Origin: Rhodamnia argentea
Taxonomy: Eukaryota > Streptophyta > Magnoliopsida > Myrtales > Myrtaceae
Direction: 5' to 3'
Assembly: GCF_020921035.1 (NCBI RefSeq)
Contig: NC_063157.1
Coordinates: forward strand, 23,081,015-23,145,014
Length of the DNA stretch: 64,000 bases
Both the position numbers and the translations under genes were made by a program. Numbering within the stretch: position 1 is the stretch's first letter; each line of letters opens with the position of its first letter. Under the pieces are notes generated by a model that saw only the letters and a list, made by a program, of their open reading frames with translations, ran no database searches and was not told where the DNA came from. This document shows, one piece after another, positions 32,129 through 43,923 of this stretch.

Positions 32129-35100
32129 CAAACTATATATTATAAAGTAGAAACAAATTAAATATATCAATAAAAATTAGAATAAATAAAAAAGAAAATT
32201 ATTAATTTTTTGTTATTTTGAGTTTCTTTTTAACATTATAATTTAAATATATTTTAAATTTAATTATTATTTTATTTTTGTTATTGAAGAAGATTGTTAT
32301 TCAGAAAAATCATTTTTATTTCATGAATAGAAGAAATCCAATCCACCTATCCCACCTCCCCGATGGGATAATTTTATCCAGGCTATGTCCCGCTTCTGTC
32401 CCACTTATATCCCACTTTATCCTGTCCTAGCAGGTCCTCACTACCAAACATAGCCTAAACAAATCAATGGCTTCATCAAGCTATGGAACTCCCCAGTTCT
32501 TAATAAAGACAAAAAACAACTTCCTAGACCAAGACAAGACATTCTTACTATAAGGTCTTAGCACATAAGAAGGTAAAGATCTTGCAAATAATATCATCTA
32601 AAGTTAAGCAGTTCCAAACAACTCATGACTTTGAAATGAACCTGCACTTTTCCCTGTATAATTAAAGCAGAAACACCATTAAAATCCACACAACCAACAA
32701 GTCTCTCTGCTCTCGCAAGAATTGACTTTTCCAATAAGGAGAAAAAGGTACTATTAGCCCCTACTTGAAAAAAATAAATGGCAATACCTCCCTCCGAAGT
32801 TTGAGTTCTTCCTGAATAAGTGGCTTGCCATTTAAATATAGCATGTCAAAAGCATATATGCAGACATCCACCTTGATCTCGCTCAAGACTACATTTTTGC
32901 GAGCTCGTGTACTGAGGATCTGCGACAGAAACTTTTATCTTAGGACCTGTTTCAATTAGCCCTTGAACCATCTCAAAATAACAAATTCTCGATCAGGTTG
33001 ATCAATCTTTTTTCACTATAAAGAAACTAATCACACGCATAGGTAATATCTTGGAGTGTATAGATATGAAAGTGAATATTACAGCAAGTTGAGCATTAAA
33101 GCTAAAATTCAAGGTTCAACGCAGTCGACGCCGATAAATATAGTTAGCCGCGTAATTTCTGGAAAAAAGCTAGAAAGTTTGTTAAGAGAAAGAGACGAAG
33201 AGAGGGAAAGAGAACGTAGGGAAGAATAGATTCACATGAGGTCCACTGGTAAGTGGTGACTCACATCACACACGTACATAGTAGGTCAAGAGTTGCAACC
33301 AGATAAATAATAAAATCTAAACAGGAACTAAACAGGAAGTAACAAAAACATCACTTTTTCACTTACATCGATATAACTAACAACTAATTCGGCGCAATGA
33401 AGAGACACTAGGCAAGTAAGGTACCATGAAAAGATAGAAATAAGAGAAATAATTGTTAAAGTCAATAACTCCGACATGTGCTGGTCCCGCTGGCAACTTA
33501 TCTCATGTCATAACTTAGTGCTAAGGTTCAACTACCATTGCACATTACATATTGTTATTGTTTTAGTATCTGGCTATTGATAGCCACAACATCCCTGATT
33601 GAAAAGCTGGTAGACAAGGATTCAGCTCTGGGTGATTGCCAAACATTCTTGGTAAACTTGGCTTACTTGCATTCTCAACGTGCAGGGGTTCATGTACTGG
33701 GAGATTCCGCAAATGCCAGCAAGCCAATCCAACTATGGTTGTGCAGATCATTAGGTAGTAACTGGTAGTTACTTAACAAGGATTATTCTTTCAATTAACG
33801 TAACTAAAAAGTTGAAAGCAAAAAAGATTGTTCCAGAATTTGAGATAGCACCAATAAATGAGAACAGCTTTATGAGAACCTATTACCTGGAAAGGAAGAA
33901 TCTTTTTCTTTTCTTGATCATAAGCGACAAGTTCACAATCTAGAACAAATGATTTAACAGCTTCCTTCTTTAATCTGTGTAACAAGACATGCCGCAATTA
34001 AATAAATTTAATCAAGTATCTATGTATCATTATGAACTTCTCACAGTCAAATACTAAAATTAAGCATTACTCTATTCACCAGCTACCTAACCAAGCAAGG
34101 CAAAGAACTGAAAGACACATCTAAGACAATGTGCAGGAATGGCCGTCTCTACTGAATTTCTAGGCTAGTAGCCATCTGAGCCATGGAAACTCGAGATGAA
34201 TTGTCCATATTATCATGTGAGAGAAATTTGAAGAAAAAATGACCTACCTTGATACCGTGGCAACAACATCAGGAAATTTGCCAGTGTTATGTTCAGCATT
34301 TCTACTGTATATCTCGACAGAACCATCCTCCTTATAATGTATCTGTTACAACAGCAACAATATATGACAAAGCCTTACATAAACTAACAAGAAGTGGCAA
34401 GAAAAAAATTGACTCGGATGTATCACCTGTGCACGCTCCCCATCATACTTGTATTCACAAGTGTATACCATGTTCTGGAATTTACTTAAAATCTCCGAGA
34501 CACCTTTTGTTGGTTTTGCAAGCATAGGTCCAACAGGGACCCCCAAAGTAAAAGTACACGACTTTGGAAGATTCCATACACCATCAGTCAGAAGAGCAGG
34601 AACTATTCTATCATAAACTGGAAGAACAGAGTACACTTGCTTGACAGTCTTTGCTGCCTGTAACAGATAAAAACCATAAATAATGTATACAAGGAAGCAG
34701 GAACAGTTCAGAAAGGTAATCTTAGTCCAGACTTCATAGGGAAGGATGAAGTCTGGAAAAAATAGAAAATGAGGGAAAAGAAGCAAAATAAAAAGATGGA
34801 GATACAAATTAAACAACCACACTAAAGCAAATCCAACTCAAATCCTACAACAACAAAAAAAATAGATTAACACAATTCTAGGACCGGCAATTAAAGAAAT
34901 ACATGAGAAAAATAGAACTAAAGCAGTATTACTAACCAAAAACTAGAGGGAAAAGAAATATTTTTAGCAGCATTAAATCCTCCAACAATGGCACGCACGA
35001 GACAGGCAATTCTAAATTCTGTATCAAATATATTGCTACTCTCAGGACACATTATCCTGAATACTTCCTTATATACAAAAAAGAAGAGTCAATTGATCTA

Positions 35101-38100
35101 AAGACGGAAAGGTTTTTAGCAGGAGCATAAACATTTTAGTTTCAAGTATAAGCAAATTTTTATTGAAAAAGGACCAAAGCAGTAACATCCCGTACAGAAG
35201 AAAACAATGTCCAAGGGGAAGCCACCCACATATAAAAATAATGAACAAAAATCACACTTCCTAAAATATCAACTACAGGAATGAATGTTAACATATGTCA
35301 ATTTCACCTCTTCTAGAGGAGATTGAACATCTGTGGATGGTTTAGAGTGTTTTTCAGCATATACAGCAGCTTGTCCAAGTGCAGCTAAGAGAGTCTGCTC
35401 TGCTAATCCAATCCTCAATTTTGTCTGCAAGACACTAAGTTTAGCTCAAATAGAACCATCAACAAAGACATATCTATTATCATTACAGAAGTCTCAATCA
35501 AAACCTGAAGTAGGCGGATCAAATATTGAGGTTCACAATCAGTGGCTGCAACAAGAAGAGCTTTTATATGGTTCTTTTTCTTTTCCTGACTATTCTGCCC
35601 AGATTCCTGTGAATATGCAACAAGAAGCAGATTAACCAAGGCAGTAACAACATTCTAAAAGTTGTGGTCCAATTGAATTAAATGATATCCAGTTCATAAT
35701 CCTAAACTATTAGTTTTTTTTTTTTGGGTCAGAATAATCCTAGACTACTAGTTAGAGGAAGGAACATTGATGCATAGGACATTAACATAAATTTTACTTC
35801 CAACCAGAACCAAGCATCTCCTCTATGTGCAGACTAACAAAGAACCGGTTTGTCACAGGGAAAAAGAATAAAGGGAAATAAACAAAAGACTAAGCAAACT
35901 TTCAACTCAAAGTAAATTTTACTAGATGCTGTAATTACACCCTGCAAAGAGCTCATATGACTTCGACTTTGTATGGAAGACGATAGAAACGAGCAGTTAT
36001 GCAAATAATCAGGACTAAGAAAACCATTTTATGGCCCTCATTGCAGTAGAAGTTTGCATTGCAATGGCTTCAATCCCAAAAGCTAATACCTAATTCTCCT
36101 AGCAACTTACCTCCAACTGTCTCCGATAATGGAGGTCTCCCATGAAAATATGCATCAAGGTCAACTAAACATAGCATAGCCTCTTGATCTTGGGAAGCTG
36201 GAGGCACAGTACTATGTTACACTATGTTAAATACTAACTATTAATTATCAACTCTTAAATGTAATAGTAAAGAATATAGGTATTGGAAAATACAGGAGCC
36301 ACAGTACTTTCAGAATAGAAACACGGTGCTTCAAGTACCAAACATATTCACCACAAGTTACATAACACAGGGATTAAGTAAAAGCTTTCACTCTGCAACA
36401 CATGATCCAGTGTTTCAAACACTTAACCTCAAAGCAAACAATACTTTGAGGACAAGGAATCAATAAGGACAACAACTACTAGACGTATCGAGAAACAAAT
36501 ATCCTGCTATTTTTTGACCATATTTTTATAAGCTGCCATATCTCTCGCCAATACAAGATTGCAAGCAAAGTGAAGTGTACACAATTACCACTCAAAGACG
36601 AACTCAAGATAAGTAATAAAGAGTTACTATACCTTAGCTATGAGCCGAAACATATCAAAGACTTTGGCAAGAGTTAATGCATCAGGCTTGCGCATTGTGG
36701 ATTGAGATGATCGACTTGCTTTAGCGACAAGGCCCAAATCTCCCAATTCCTACGACATAATCAAGTAAAGGTTGAGCAAAAAAGGCTTCACAGATAAAGA
36801 AAAAAAAAAATCTGTGTCAAGATATGGATCCTTTAGGCCCATAAGGCAAGAAGATGGCTAAAAGTTAAAAATCCTGAGTGGGCTCTAAATATGTAGGAAG
36901 AAGCTGAATTTCGTGACCGTCTAACGGTGACAATTTGGAACTTTCAACAGAATTCAGCTAGATCCTACAAAAGTGAAAATGTTGAGTAAGTTTGCGAATT
37001 TCAACGATTCGGATAAGCTATATGGCCAGAATTGAAAGTGAAAAAGTTGAGTAAGTTTGTGAATTCCAAAGATTCAGATAAGCTTTATGGCCAGAATTGA
37101 ATGAAAAGAGATGAAAGCCAACAAACTTTGGGAGAGAATTAGGAGGAAAAGAACATTGAAAATAGCCTAGAAGCATCAATTGTGACATTAGGAAAATCTT
37201 GTCAATGTTCAATACCTTGTCAATGGCTTCAATAGCCTTGTAAATTACCCCTTTCTAGATGATCATGTTGGTATCATTTTGAAAGTTATGTGTACAGTGA
37301 TCTATATTATCATGCCCAAAATCCTTTTTTCCAGTCTTGGCCTCGAAATCTTGCTTGTAATATTCTGGATGTCCAGTATCATGTTAAAATCTTCTCATTT
37401 TTTTTATCTATTAAGTTGATTTTCTCTACACCTAATACAATTTCTGAAAAGTGCCAGTACGCACACGCAGCATAGAAACTCCCTCGTGTAAAATGATGTT
37501 TGAATATCAAGACTCGGCAAGCAGAAGCTGACACCAATAAACAGAACGTGAAGACTAGAGCTCCACAGTTTAGCCCAAAATCTCAAACGAGAGGATGAAC
37601 GGATCAAATACATTTAAAAGATAACCTTGTATTGCTTCTTAATCTGCACTTCTGTCCTTCCACAGGCCTCAGCAAGGGCCTTAATGATTGACGCATCCCC
37701 GATTCCCAGCTCCAGCCCCTCGTGAGCAGGAGCAATCCTGTTGGCCAATAGGTACACAACAGCAACCAAATCACCCGGCGTGGTGTTCATGACAGTCCTC
37801 AACGCATTACACACTATGTCTGTAATCACAATCCTCCCAGTCTCATTCGATATGAGGTCGAACGCCAAGCACAAAAATATGAACGGAACTCTCTCGCCCT
37901 CGCTCCAGCAAGCCACAGACTTTGGAGAGAAATCGGCCGGTTTCTTCTTCAACAGATGGATTTTGCTCTTCAATTCCTTCACTCTCTCAGCAGACGAGTC
38001 CCCTTTCTTCGCATTCTTCTCGTTTCCCTCGCTATGCTTCGCCTTTTTCTGCTCGGGGGATTTCTCCGCATTCGAGCCTTTGACTTCAATTAGCCGGTTC

Positions 38101-38450
38101 CCTCCTGCGATTGCCTCCGATTGGTCGACCTTAGCTTCCAGTGAAGCCGAATCGGGCTTCGCGTCGTCATTAGGGTTTTCGACTGGCGCGGGATCGGGGG
38201 ATTTGCGCTTCTTCGGCGAGGGAGGCCGGGGCTTCTTCTTGGCGGCGGCGGCGGCGCGGGCGCCGGACATGAGCGCGTCGAATGCGGAGGGCTTCGCGGA
38301 CATCCTACGGTTCGGCGGCCGCGACGAGGAGAGCGAGATGCGGCGGAGGGAGGAGGGTTTAGCGGAGAAGAGAGACCGAGCGAGAGGCGAGACGAGCGTG
38401 AGATTGAGAGCGAGGCGTGGAGAGTAGTGGCATGAGCGAAGGAAGAACAT
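28703..38450 (-). CDS. LIG1: DNA ligase 1 (ATP-dependent), dual-start
   Basis: Seventeen exons in transcript order: 37626-38450, 36633-36749, 35505-35606, 35308-35424, 34427-34657, 34248-34342, 33887-33974, 32788-32919, 31006-31118, 30459-30560, 30323-30384, 29641-29712, 29477-29550, 29329-29385, 29125-29202, 28898-28975, 28703-28771. All introns are GT..AG and the joined frame is open for 803 residues, close to the family length. It seals nicks in replication and repair through a ligase-AMP intermediate. Motif I EYKYDGE places the AMP-accepting Lys at 457; [20 protein letters not shown] and NWLKLKKDY are the later nucleotidyltransferase motifs; the OB-fold follows. Residues 1-49 are Arg/Ser-rich with no acidic residue, like a mitochondrial presequence; a second ATG (Met50, 38303) begins [19 protein letters not shown], the nuclear start. 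A Lys-rich disordered region follows. The stop is after an acidic tail (DEDEDD). Confidence 0.95.
28982..29124. repeat. (GGA)n tract in LIG1 intron 15
   Basis: About eight GGA/GAG triplets at 29083-29108 followed by GAAGAAG, within the intron between exons 15 and 16. Confidence 0.8.
29440..29475. repeat. (GA)n microsatellite touching LIG1 intron 13 donor
   Basis: On the gene strand exon 13 ends AAG and the intron begins GTCTCTCTCT, so the CT tract includes the donor positions from +2 or +3 onward. The intron is only 91 bp (29386-29476). Confidence 0.93.
29851..29972. repeat. 61-bp tandem duplication in LIG1 intron 11
   Basis: Two adjacent copies of a unit with CCATCAAGGCA and ATCGAAGATAATATCCTTAT, offset 61 bp, differing at several bases. 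Confidence 0.9.
30873..30910. repeat. (GAA)n microsatellite in LIG1 intron 9
   Basis: About 12 GAA units. Confidence 0.95.
31358..32455. mobile_element. PIF/Harbinger-like element in LIG1 intron 8
   Basis: Imperfect inverted ends GGCTGCATTTGGTCGT and (inverted) GGCTATGTTTGGTAGT are flanked by the trinucleotide TAA on both sides (31355-31357 and 32456-32458). TAA/TTA duplications and GGC..TTTGGT ends are typical of PIF/Harbinger elements. The 1098-bp interior is AT-rich, has a (TG)18 tract at about 32085-32120, and no transposase. Confidence 0.65.
36971..37100. repeat. 65-bp tandem duplication in LIG1 intron 1
   Basis: Two consecutive copies of AAGTGAAAA.GTTGAGTAAG...TATGGCCAGAATTG, offset 65 bp, with about eight differences. 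Confidence 0.9.
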
Positions 38451-38681
38451 GAAAGACGAGAGAGAGGTTGAAGATGACCCGAGCGAGGAGGACTGAAGGT
38501 AGCTCGGAGCAAAAATGGCGGGAACCAAAGGGGCTTACTCGCGCAGCCAAAAAAAAAATCAGACGCTCCTCACTCATCCCAAAGTTCATCCATGGCTAAT
38601 ATGTTTCCGTTATTACATGCCAATAATCCACATTAGTATCTCTAATTAAATGCCACGTAGATCATTCTCCTGTAATAATAA

Positions 38682-39405
38682 GGGCAAATTTCAAAAAAAA
38701 GTCACAACTATCTTCATTTTCTCAAATAAAGGCATAAAGTAGACTTTATTTCAAATAAAAGTATGAAGTGTAATCATTATATAAAAAAAGGGATTTCTTT
38801 TTTTGGTCGGAATATAAAAAAAGGGATTGAAATGGTCATGATTGTTTCAAATAAGGGTTTGACCTCGCTGACAGGTCAAATTTTTCTGCCGGTCAAGGGT
38901 ATTTTTGTAAAAATATAAATTTAATCTCATTTTTATTAAATTAAAACAAAAAAAAAATCAAAAACAGAAAATTTAAAAAAAAAAACACACAAATGAGAGG
39001 TTTTGACCTCCCACCTGTGACTATCGGCTATGGCCGTCGAGGTCGCCAAGATCTCGGCGGGGCCAACGACCCCATCGGCCATAGTCGGCGGCCACAGGAA
39101 GGAGGTCAAAACCTTCCATCTGTGTTCTTCTTTTTTAAAAGAAAATGTTTTTTTCAAAAATTCTTGAAAAACAGAAAAAGGGAAAAATAAAATAATAAAT
39201 GACCAAAATGTACCTAAATATACTTGATGATACTCCTTTTTTGAGATTAATATAGTCACTTGAGGCCTTTATTTAAAATAATGTGCATTTCGGGCTCTTT
39301 TTTTATACAATCGTGGCACTTTAGGCCCTTCTTTGAAATAATGTCCACCTCAAATCTTTATTTGAGAAAATGAGGATACTTAGGGCCTTTTTTTGGAATT
39401 TTCCC
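38682..39405. mobile_element. Mutator-like foldback element upstream of LIG1
   Basis: A 724-bp element with ends GGGCAAATTTC and (inverted) GGGAAAATTCC is flanked by a perfect 9-bp duplication TAATAATAA (38673-38681 and 39406-39414). The arms share sequence with the Pack-MULE at 21674 (TTCATTTTCTCAAATAAAGG, AAGTAGACTTTATTTCAAA). The centre is a foldback around GAGGTTTTGACCTCC / GGAGGTCAAAACC. It sits about 220 bp upstream of the ligase ATG. Confidence 0.9.
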
Positions 39406-39414
39406 TAATAATAA

Positions 39415-40960
39415 TTAAGTCCAACGTTTGTTCCACTCTTCTTTTGATTTTGGCACTCTTTATTTTCATATTTTGACGATATTATCATTGTATAACACAC
39501 CACTTAAATTACAATTCAGCATCACTGATTCCCTTATTTTATTTGATCAACTCTTTTTCATTTTGCTTTTTTTTTTCCTTGCGGGTCCTACTTTCCTTCA
39601 TCTTCTTCTCTCCCACGCCTTTGATGTTGTCAACTCTCGCAACATCATTGTCGTCTCTCTGTTTTTTCTCTTGCTGGCCATTATGTTTTTTCCACGCCTT
39701 CCTACTCCCCCAAAAGCATTGCTTCTCTCTTTTCCTTTTTAAAATTTTTCTTTTGCCCACTTGCACGTGAGTGAAGGAAAAAAAAAAAGATGTCTCCAAG
39801 TCGAAGGAAATTGCAAGCTATGTGCAATAACGTACTCAGGCCAACGTGCTTGTCTGGCTGGTTCATATGTCAAATGAACAAGCTTCGGGAGCTACATTTG
39901 TTTTAGAATTCTATGAGCTGCATTTGAAATAGTGTGGTTCTATTCGTATCTCTTCAGGACTAATAAAAGGGACCTTTTTGGAGTTATTTATGAGTTTAGG
40001 GCTAAGAACACCTGACAGAACTTTGATATTTCAAGCGAGATGCTTCCAAGGTTTGCCCATATATATTTACCTTGTCTTTGTGCATTTGATCTTTATAAGT
40101 GTTAATGCAAGCCAACGAAAAGAAATTTCATTATCGACACCAGCTTTTGTCTATATATGTTCGTGAGCGATAAAAATATTATTCGTTCGTTAATTTTTAC
40201 AAACGATATAAGCGATCAATTTTAGGAAAATATTTTTCAAATCACTCATTTTTCATGAAATGGGCTCCGTTCATCATGAAGGGCAGAAACAAACGCAGCA
40301 CACATGTCATCGGAGTACATACCAAGAAGAAAACAACCCTTCCACTTCCGTTTCCAGGCAGATAACCCAAGATATTGTTCAACTGAGTCGAGGACAGACA
40401 TACTTTCAATTACTCGAGACCAAATGATCATAAGTTCATAACCAAAGAATTTGAGAAGAGCATTGACATGGCAGCAGATCGGTCTTCGCATACCAGTGAT
40501 GATATTAGAAACTTTTTTGACAGTACGTAAGATTTTGCTTTCCATTTCCGAGCTCGAGAAACTTCCAAGGTTTCTTATTTTTGGTTGATCTCCATCTATA
40601 TAACTTGCTTGTTTGAATTGCCATCGCTCAATCATGTATCGGAAATACCACGCACAAAAAGCGGTCTATCTAAGCATTGTCTACTTCCGATCGCAGGGTA
40701 AGCAGCCAAGCCATGACATGGATAAAAAAGAAGTACCGACGTATCAAACTAAAATAAGCGCACAACTAGCTGCATCTTTGAATTTCAGAAGAATGGAAAG
40801 TTAGACTATCTTACTTGCATTATTCCATCATGTCAATCATCTTGATAGAAGATCCCTCCTCCGCCGGCAACCTGGTGATGCTTGCATCACTGCATATCAT
40901 TGATTGTCACAAATTCACCATAACGAATCTAATCAGCAGCAACTGCTAGACAGTGGAAAA
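39415..40960. other. Intergenic, no gene recognised
   Basis: AT-rich sequence; 40160-40265 looks like one arm of a GGCTCC-type foldback. The 129-codon minus-strand frame at 40246-40635 has no family resemblance. Confidence 0.4.
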
Positions 40961-40970
40961 GCTGCTTTAT

Positions 40971-43250
40971 TCGTAATTGGCTAATCGATTTCTGAAGTCA
41001 CGTAGTCGAGCTTCATAATCTGGCCTGCAAACGGGTGCCCGTTGTAAGTCCAGAAGTTCCCTTACATTTGAAATGGCAATAGCTCCAGAAAGCATACATA
41101 CTCTTCAGCATAGTCAGGACTCCGTCAAATTTTAAGAAGTGTATTTCGGTCAATGACGCACTCAAAATTGCATATTGTTTCCAGAAAAATAATGGGCCAG
41201 AAAGAAGGAATCAGACATAAGAAACTAGCATCCACCAATTGGAAGACAGAGATCAGATCAGTCTTTAACAACATCATGGTAAGGACATTCAAACTGAATG
41301 AACAAGCAAAAAAAACTCATGACGTAAATGTCTCTGGTAAAATCATTGCTCTATAAGAAGTCAAATAAATGCCTTTGTACTAATACAGTATCAAAACCAT
41401 TTGTTTCCTCTCACCTCCTTCTTGTCAAGGGAGAGAAGTCAGCAAGTCACCTATCCAAATATGAGATTGTTTCAACTTTCCTCAAGGATCTCAATCTGTG
41501 TATAAACTCGAGTATTTTCAGAAGAAATACAAACAAAAATTGCAAATAGGTTAATTTTTGAGCGTGTACAATCCAGCTTTACTCTTTTTTTTCTAGGAAC
41601 TGCTCGTCCATGCTGTGGCCGTGGAGGTGGGGGAAGCTTTCAACGCTGCCCATTATGCCTTCTTTAGCGCAAAAATTATCCCTGGAGTCGAGACTAAGAG
41701 GAAAAGGGCTAACTCTTGGTTGGAGTTGGTGTATCGACATTAACATGGCCAATCTCTGGCAGAGGGGTTGGAAATGACAGGAAGGAAATCCAGGGCAAAT
41801 GACCGGCCGGCCTCCTGCCTTTCCAGGATTTAGAGACCGAAGTTCTTGAGCTATCAATCTGGCAGAACGCTGGTATCAATTTATGCCTAACTGCTCCACA
41901 TTTGCCAATTGATTCTGGTTAGCTTTATCAAGATTATAAGTGCCCAAGGAGTGAAAAAATGGTTGTAGAATTATCAATTCCCCTGTTTTTTTTTTTTTAA
42001 ATCAAAGGACAAAAATCCCCAGTGCAACAGCGAGCACCAGGATGAATTCAATAGGGTCTTCAAAGCCCACATTTGGATTCGTATATATCTACGCGAGGGA
42101 TTGGTCCACCGTGATCTGGATAGTAGGAATTTAGGATGAGGATAAGCTTTGGTTCAGAGCTGAAGGAGTTTGGTTAAGCCGGAAAGAAAGATCAAGTTTA
42201 GCCTCTTTATCCTCTCTTCTTAGTGACATAAAAATGAACTGTAAGTTAAAAAAAAAGACGTGCAATGCTGGTGTCAAAAAGCTGAAAGCGAAAGGCATGT
42301 AGTTGCTGAGTTTGGGAGGCACTCATCCAGAAGAAAAGAATTGGGGTGGCAGGAGACCACCATTCTGTTTGATGTTTCAACTATGTTCTTATGCAAGTTA
42401 ACAGGAATCACTGCTAACACACAGACATCAGAGATTGTTAGTTTCTGCAGCAAAAGCAGCTAATTATCATGCTTTTTAGTGTAAGACTGGGTGCTCTATG
42501 TTATGAATTGGAGTGCTAACATTGGGATGCAGAATTGGATTATGAGTCAATTTGTGAGGAAGCTTGCCGGTCTTATTGTTTCCTTGAAAATGAACATCAG
42601 ATGTGTGTAGTTTGTACAGACTAGTCTCGAGCTTGATGCATGTTTTCTCGTCCCTCACTCGATCTCTCTCATACATGAAAGTTAGGATCTCTCCGCCCAT
42701 GTTTGCCACTCTCTAGCCCAAACACCGGGTGAGTGCACAGCACATCTGAATCTTCTGGAAGTGCCTACGCATTGCAGTCTTCTGGCATTTGGTGTTTTTA
42801 CACAGGAATTTGTCATGTATGAATAGACATGTCCAATGCGGAGGGCAGCTCTTATACTTGTAAGAGAGTGTCTCTTGCATGCTTTTTGACTGACAGCACA
42901 TTGATGGATAGCGCCGGCTGCTTCAGTGAATGGAACGGTATCGACTTTAGAACTTGGGAGAGAGATAAGATCAATGTGCAAATCATTATCACATCGTTAT
43001 CTGCTCCAAGAAATGCAGCCACATCACTATAATAGGACACCCCGTTCATTAGGCATTTGCAATATCTGCAGAAAACTGAAAACTCGCATGCGTTGTGTAT
43101 TCGTGTATATATCCGTATCGTCAGAAGACGGATATCAAACATGAGCATATACCTGAAAAACGTGATGCCCAAGTTATCACATAGCTGAGAATAATCAGTC
43201 CTCCAGGGAGTGGCCTCGTTTGAGACAGAAGCAGAAACGGATGCAGACAT
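40971..43250 (-). CDS. Unidentified gene, partial model
   Basis: Coding-looking pieces lie on the minus strand. A likely first exon is 43250 to about 43154 (ATG, MSASVSASVSNEATPWRTDY..LGITFF) with a good donor (TTCAG|GTATATG). A following open stretch at about 43064-42862 ends in CAAG|GTATAAG. A convincing terminal exon ends at about 40971 with ISNVRELLDLQRAPVCRPDY, then EARLRDFRNRLANYE and TAA. Between them, 42012-42080 gives a hydrophobic tail (FEDPIEFILVLAVALGIFVL) and 41890-41935 gives DKANQNQLANVEQLGIN. I could not join these into one frame or name the family. It may be a small membrane protein gene, an alternatively spliced gene, or two neighbouring remnants. Confidence 0.35.
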
Positions 43251-43923
43251 TGTGTGGAGAGAAAAACCAGTGGAGGTAGCAGAGGACGGATTTTGTTTTG
43301 TGGGTGTGTTCTTGTTTGTTTGGAGATGAATTTCCCGGTAAGCCTACACCACGTCATTTGGTAAAAACTAGAGCAATTAAGTTCGATCTTCTTCAATTGC
43401 TCTTACTCTCACGGAATTGTCCTTCCGTAGCTTGGGATCTTCGATTTTGAGTTCAATATTCAATCTCTCATGCTCCAGAGGAGTCTGTCATCTCCCGTGT
43501 CGGAGAGCTTTTGCTCAGCAAGCTCGCGCTAAGAGTTTTTTCATCTATCGGTTGCGAGACATTTTAGAGGGATGGTTAACGGGACAGATTTGGAACTTAA
43601 GTAAAAATTATAGTTTTTATGAAAAAAGACAAGTTTACGGTAAAATGAGAACACAGACCATGGTTGGAAATTTTTTATGGGCTGAAAAATTATGATAGAA
43701 TAAATATTAAACGAGTTTTTTAGAGCATTAAACCCTTAATCCACCCCAAACCCACCGGCAGCCGACGCCACTCCGCCTACGACCGTAGCAGCGGCTGGCA
43801 ATAGCGAGCGTTGCGCCTCCCCCCCAGGTGCCATTGAGCCGCCGCTCCGACGTCTCCTCAACCCCTCTCTCCATCATCTAATCAATCCGTTAACCTCTCT
43901 CACATCCCTTTCGGGATCCTTCG

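Noticed and set aside
38451..38528. 26-codon N-terminal extension of LIG1
   Set aside because: The frame is open upstream, but begins at TTG rather than ATG; the first ATG is at 38450.
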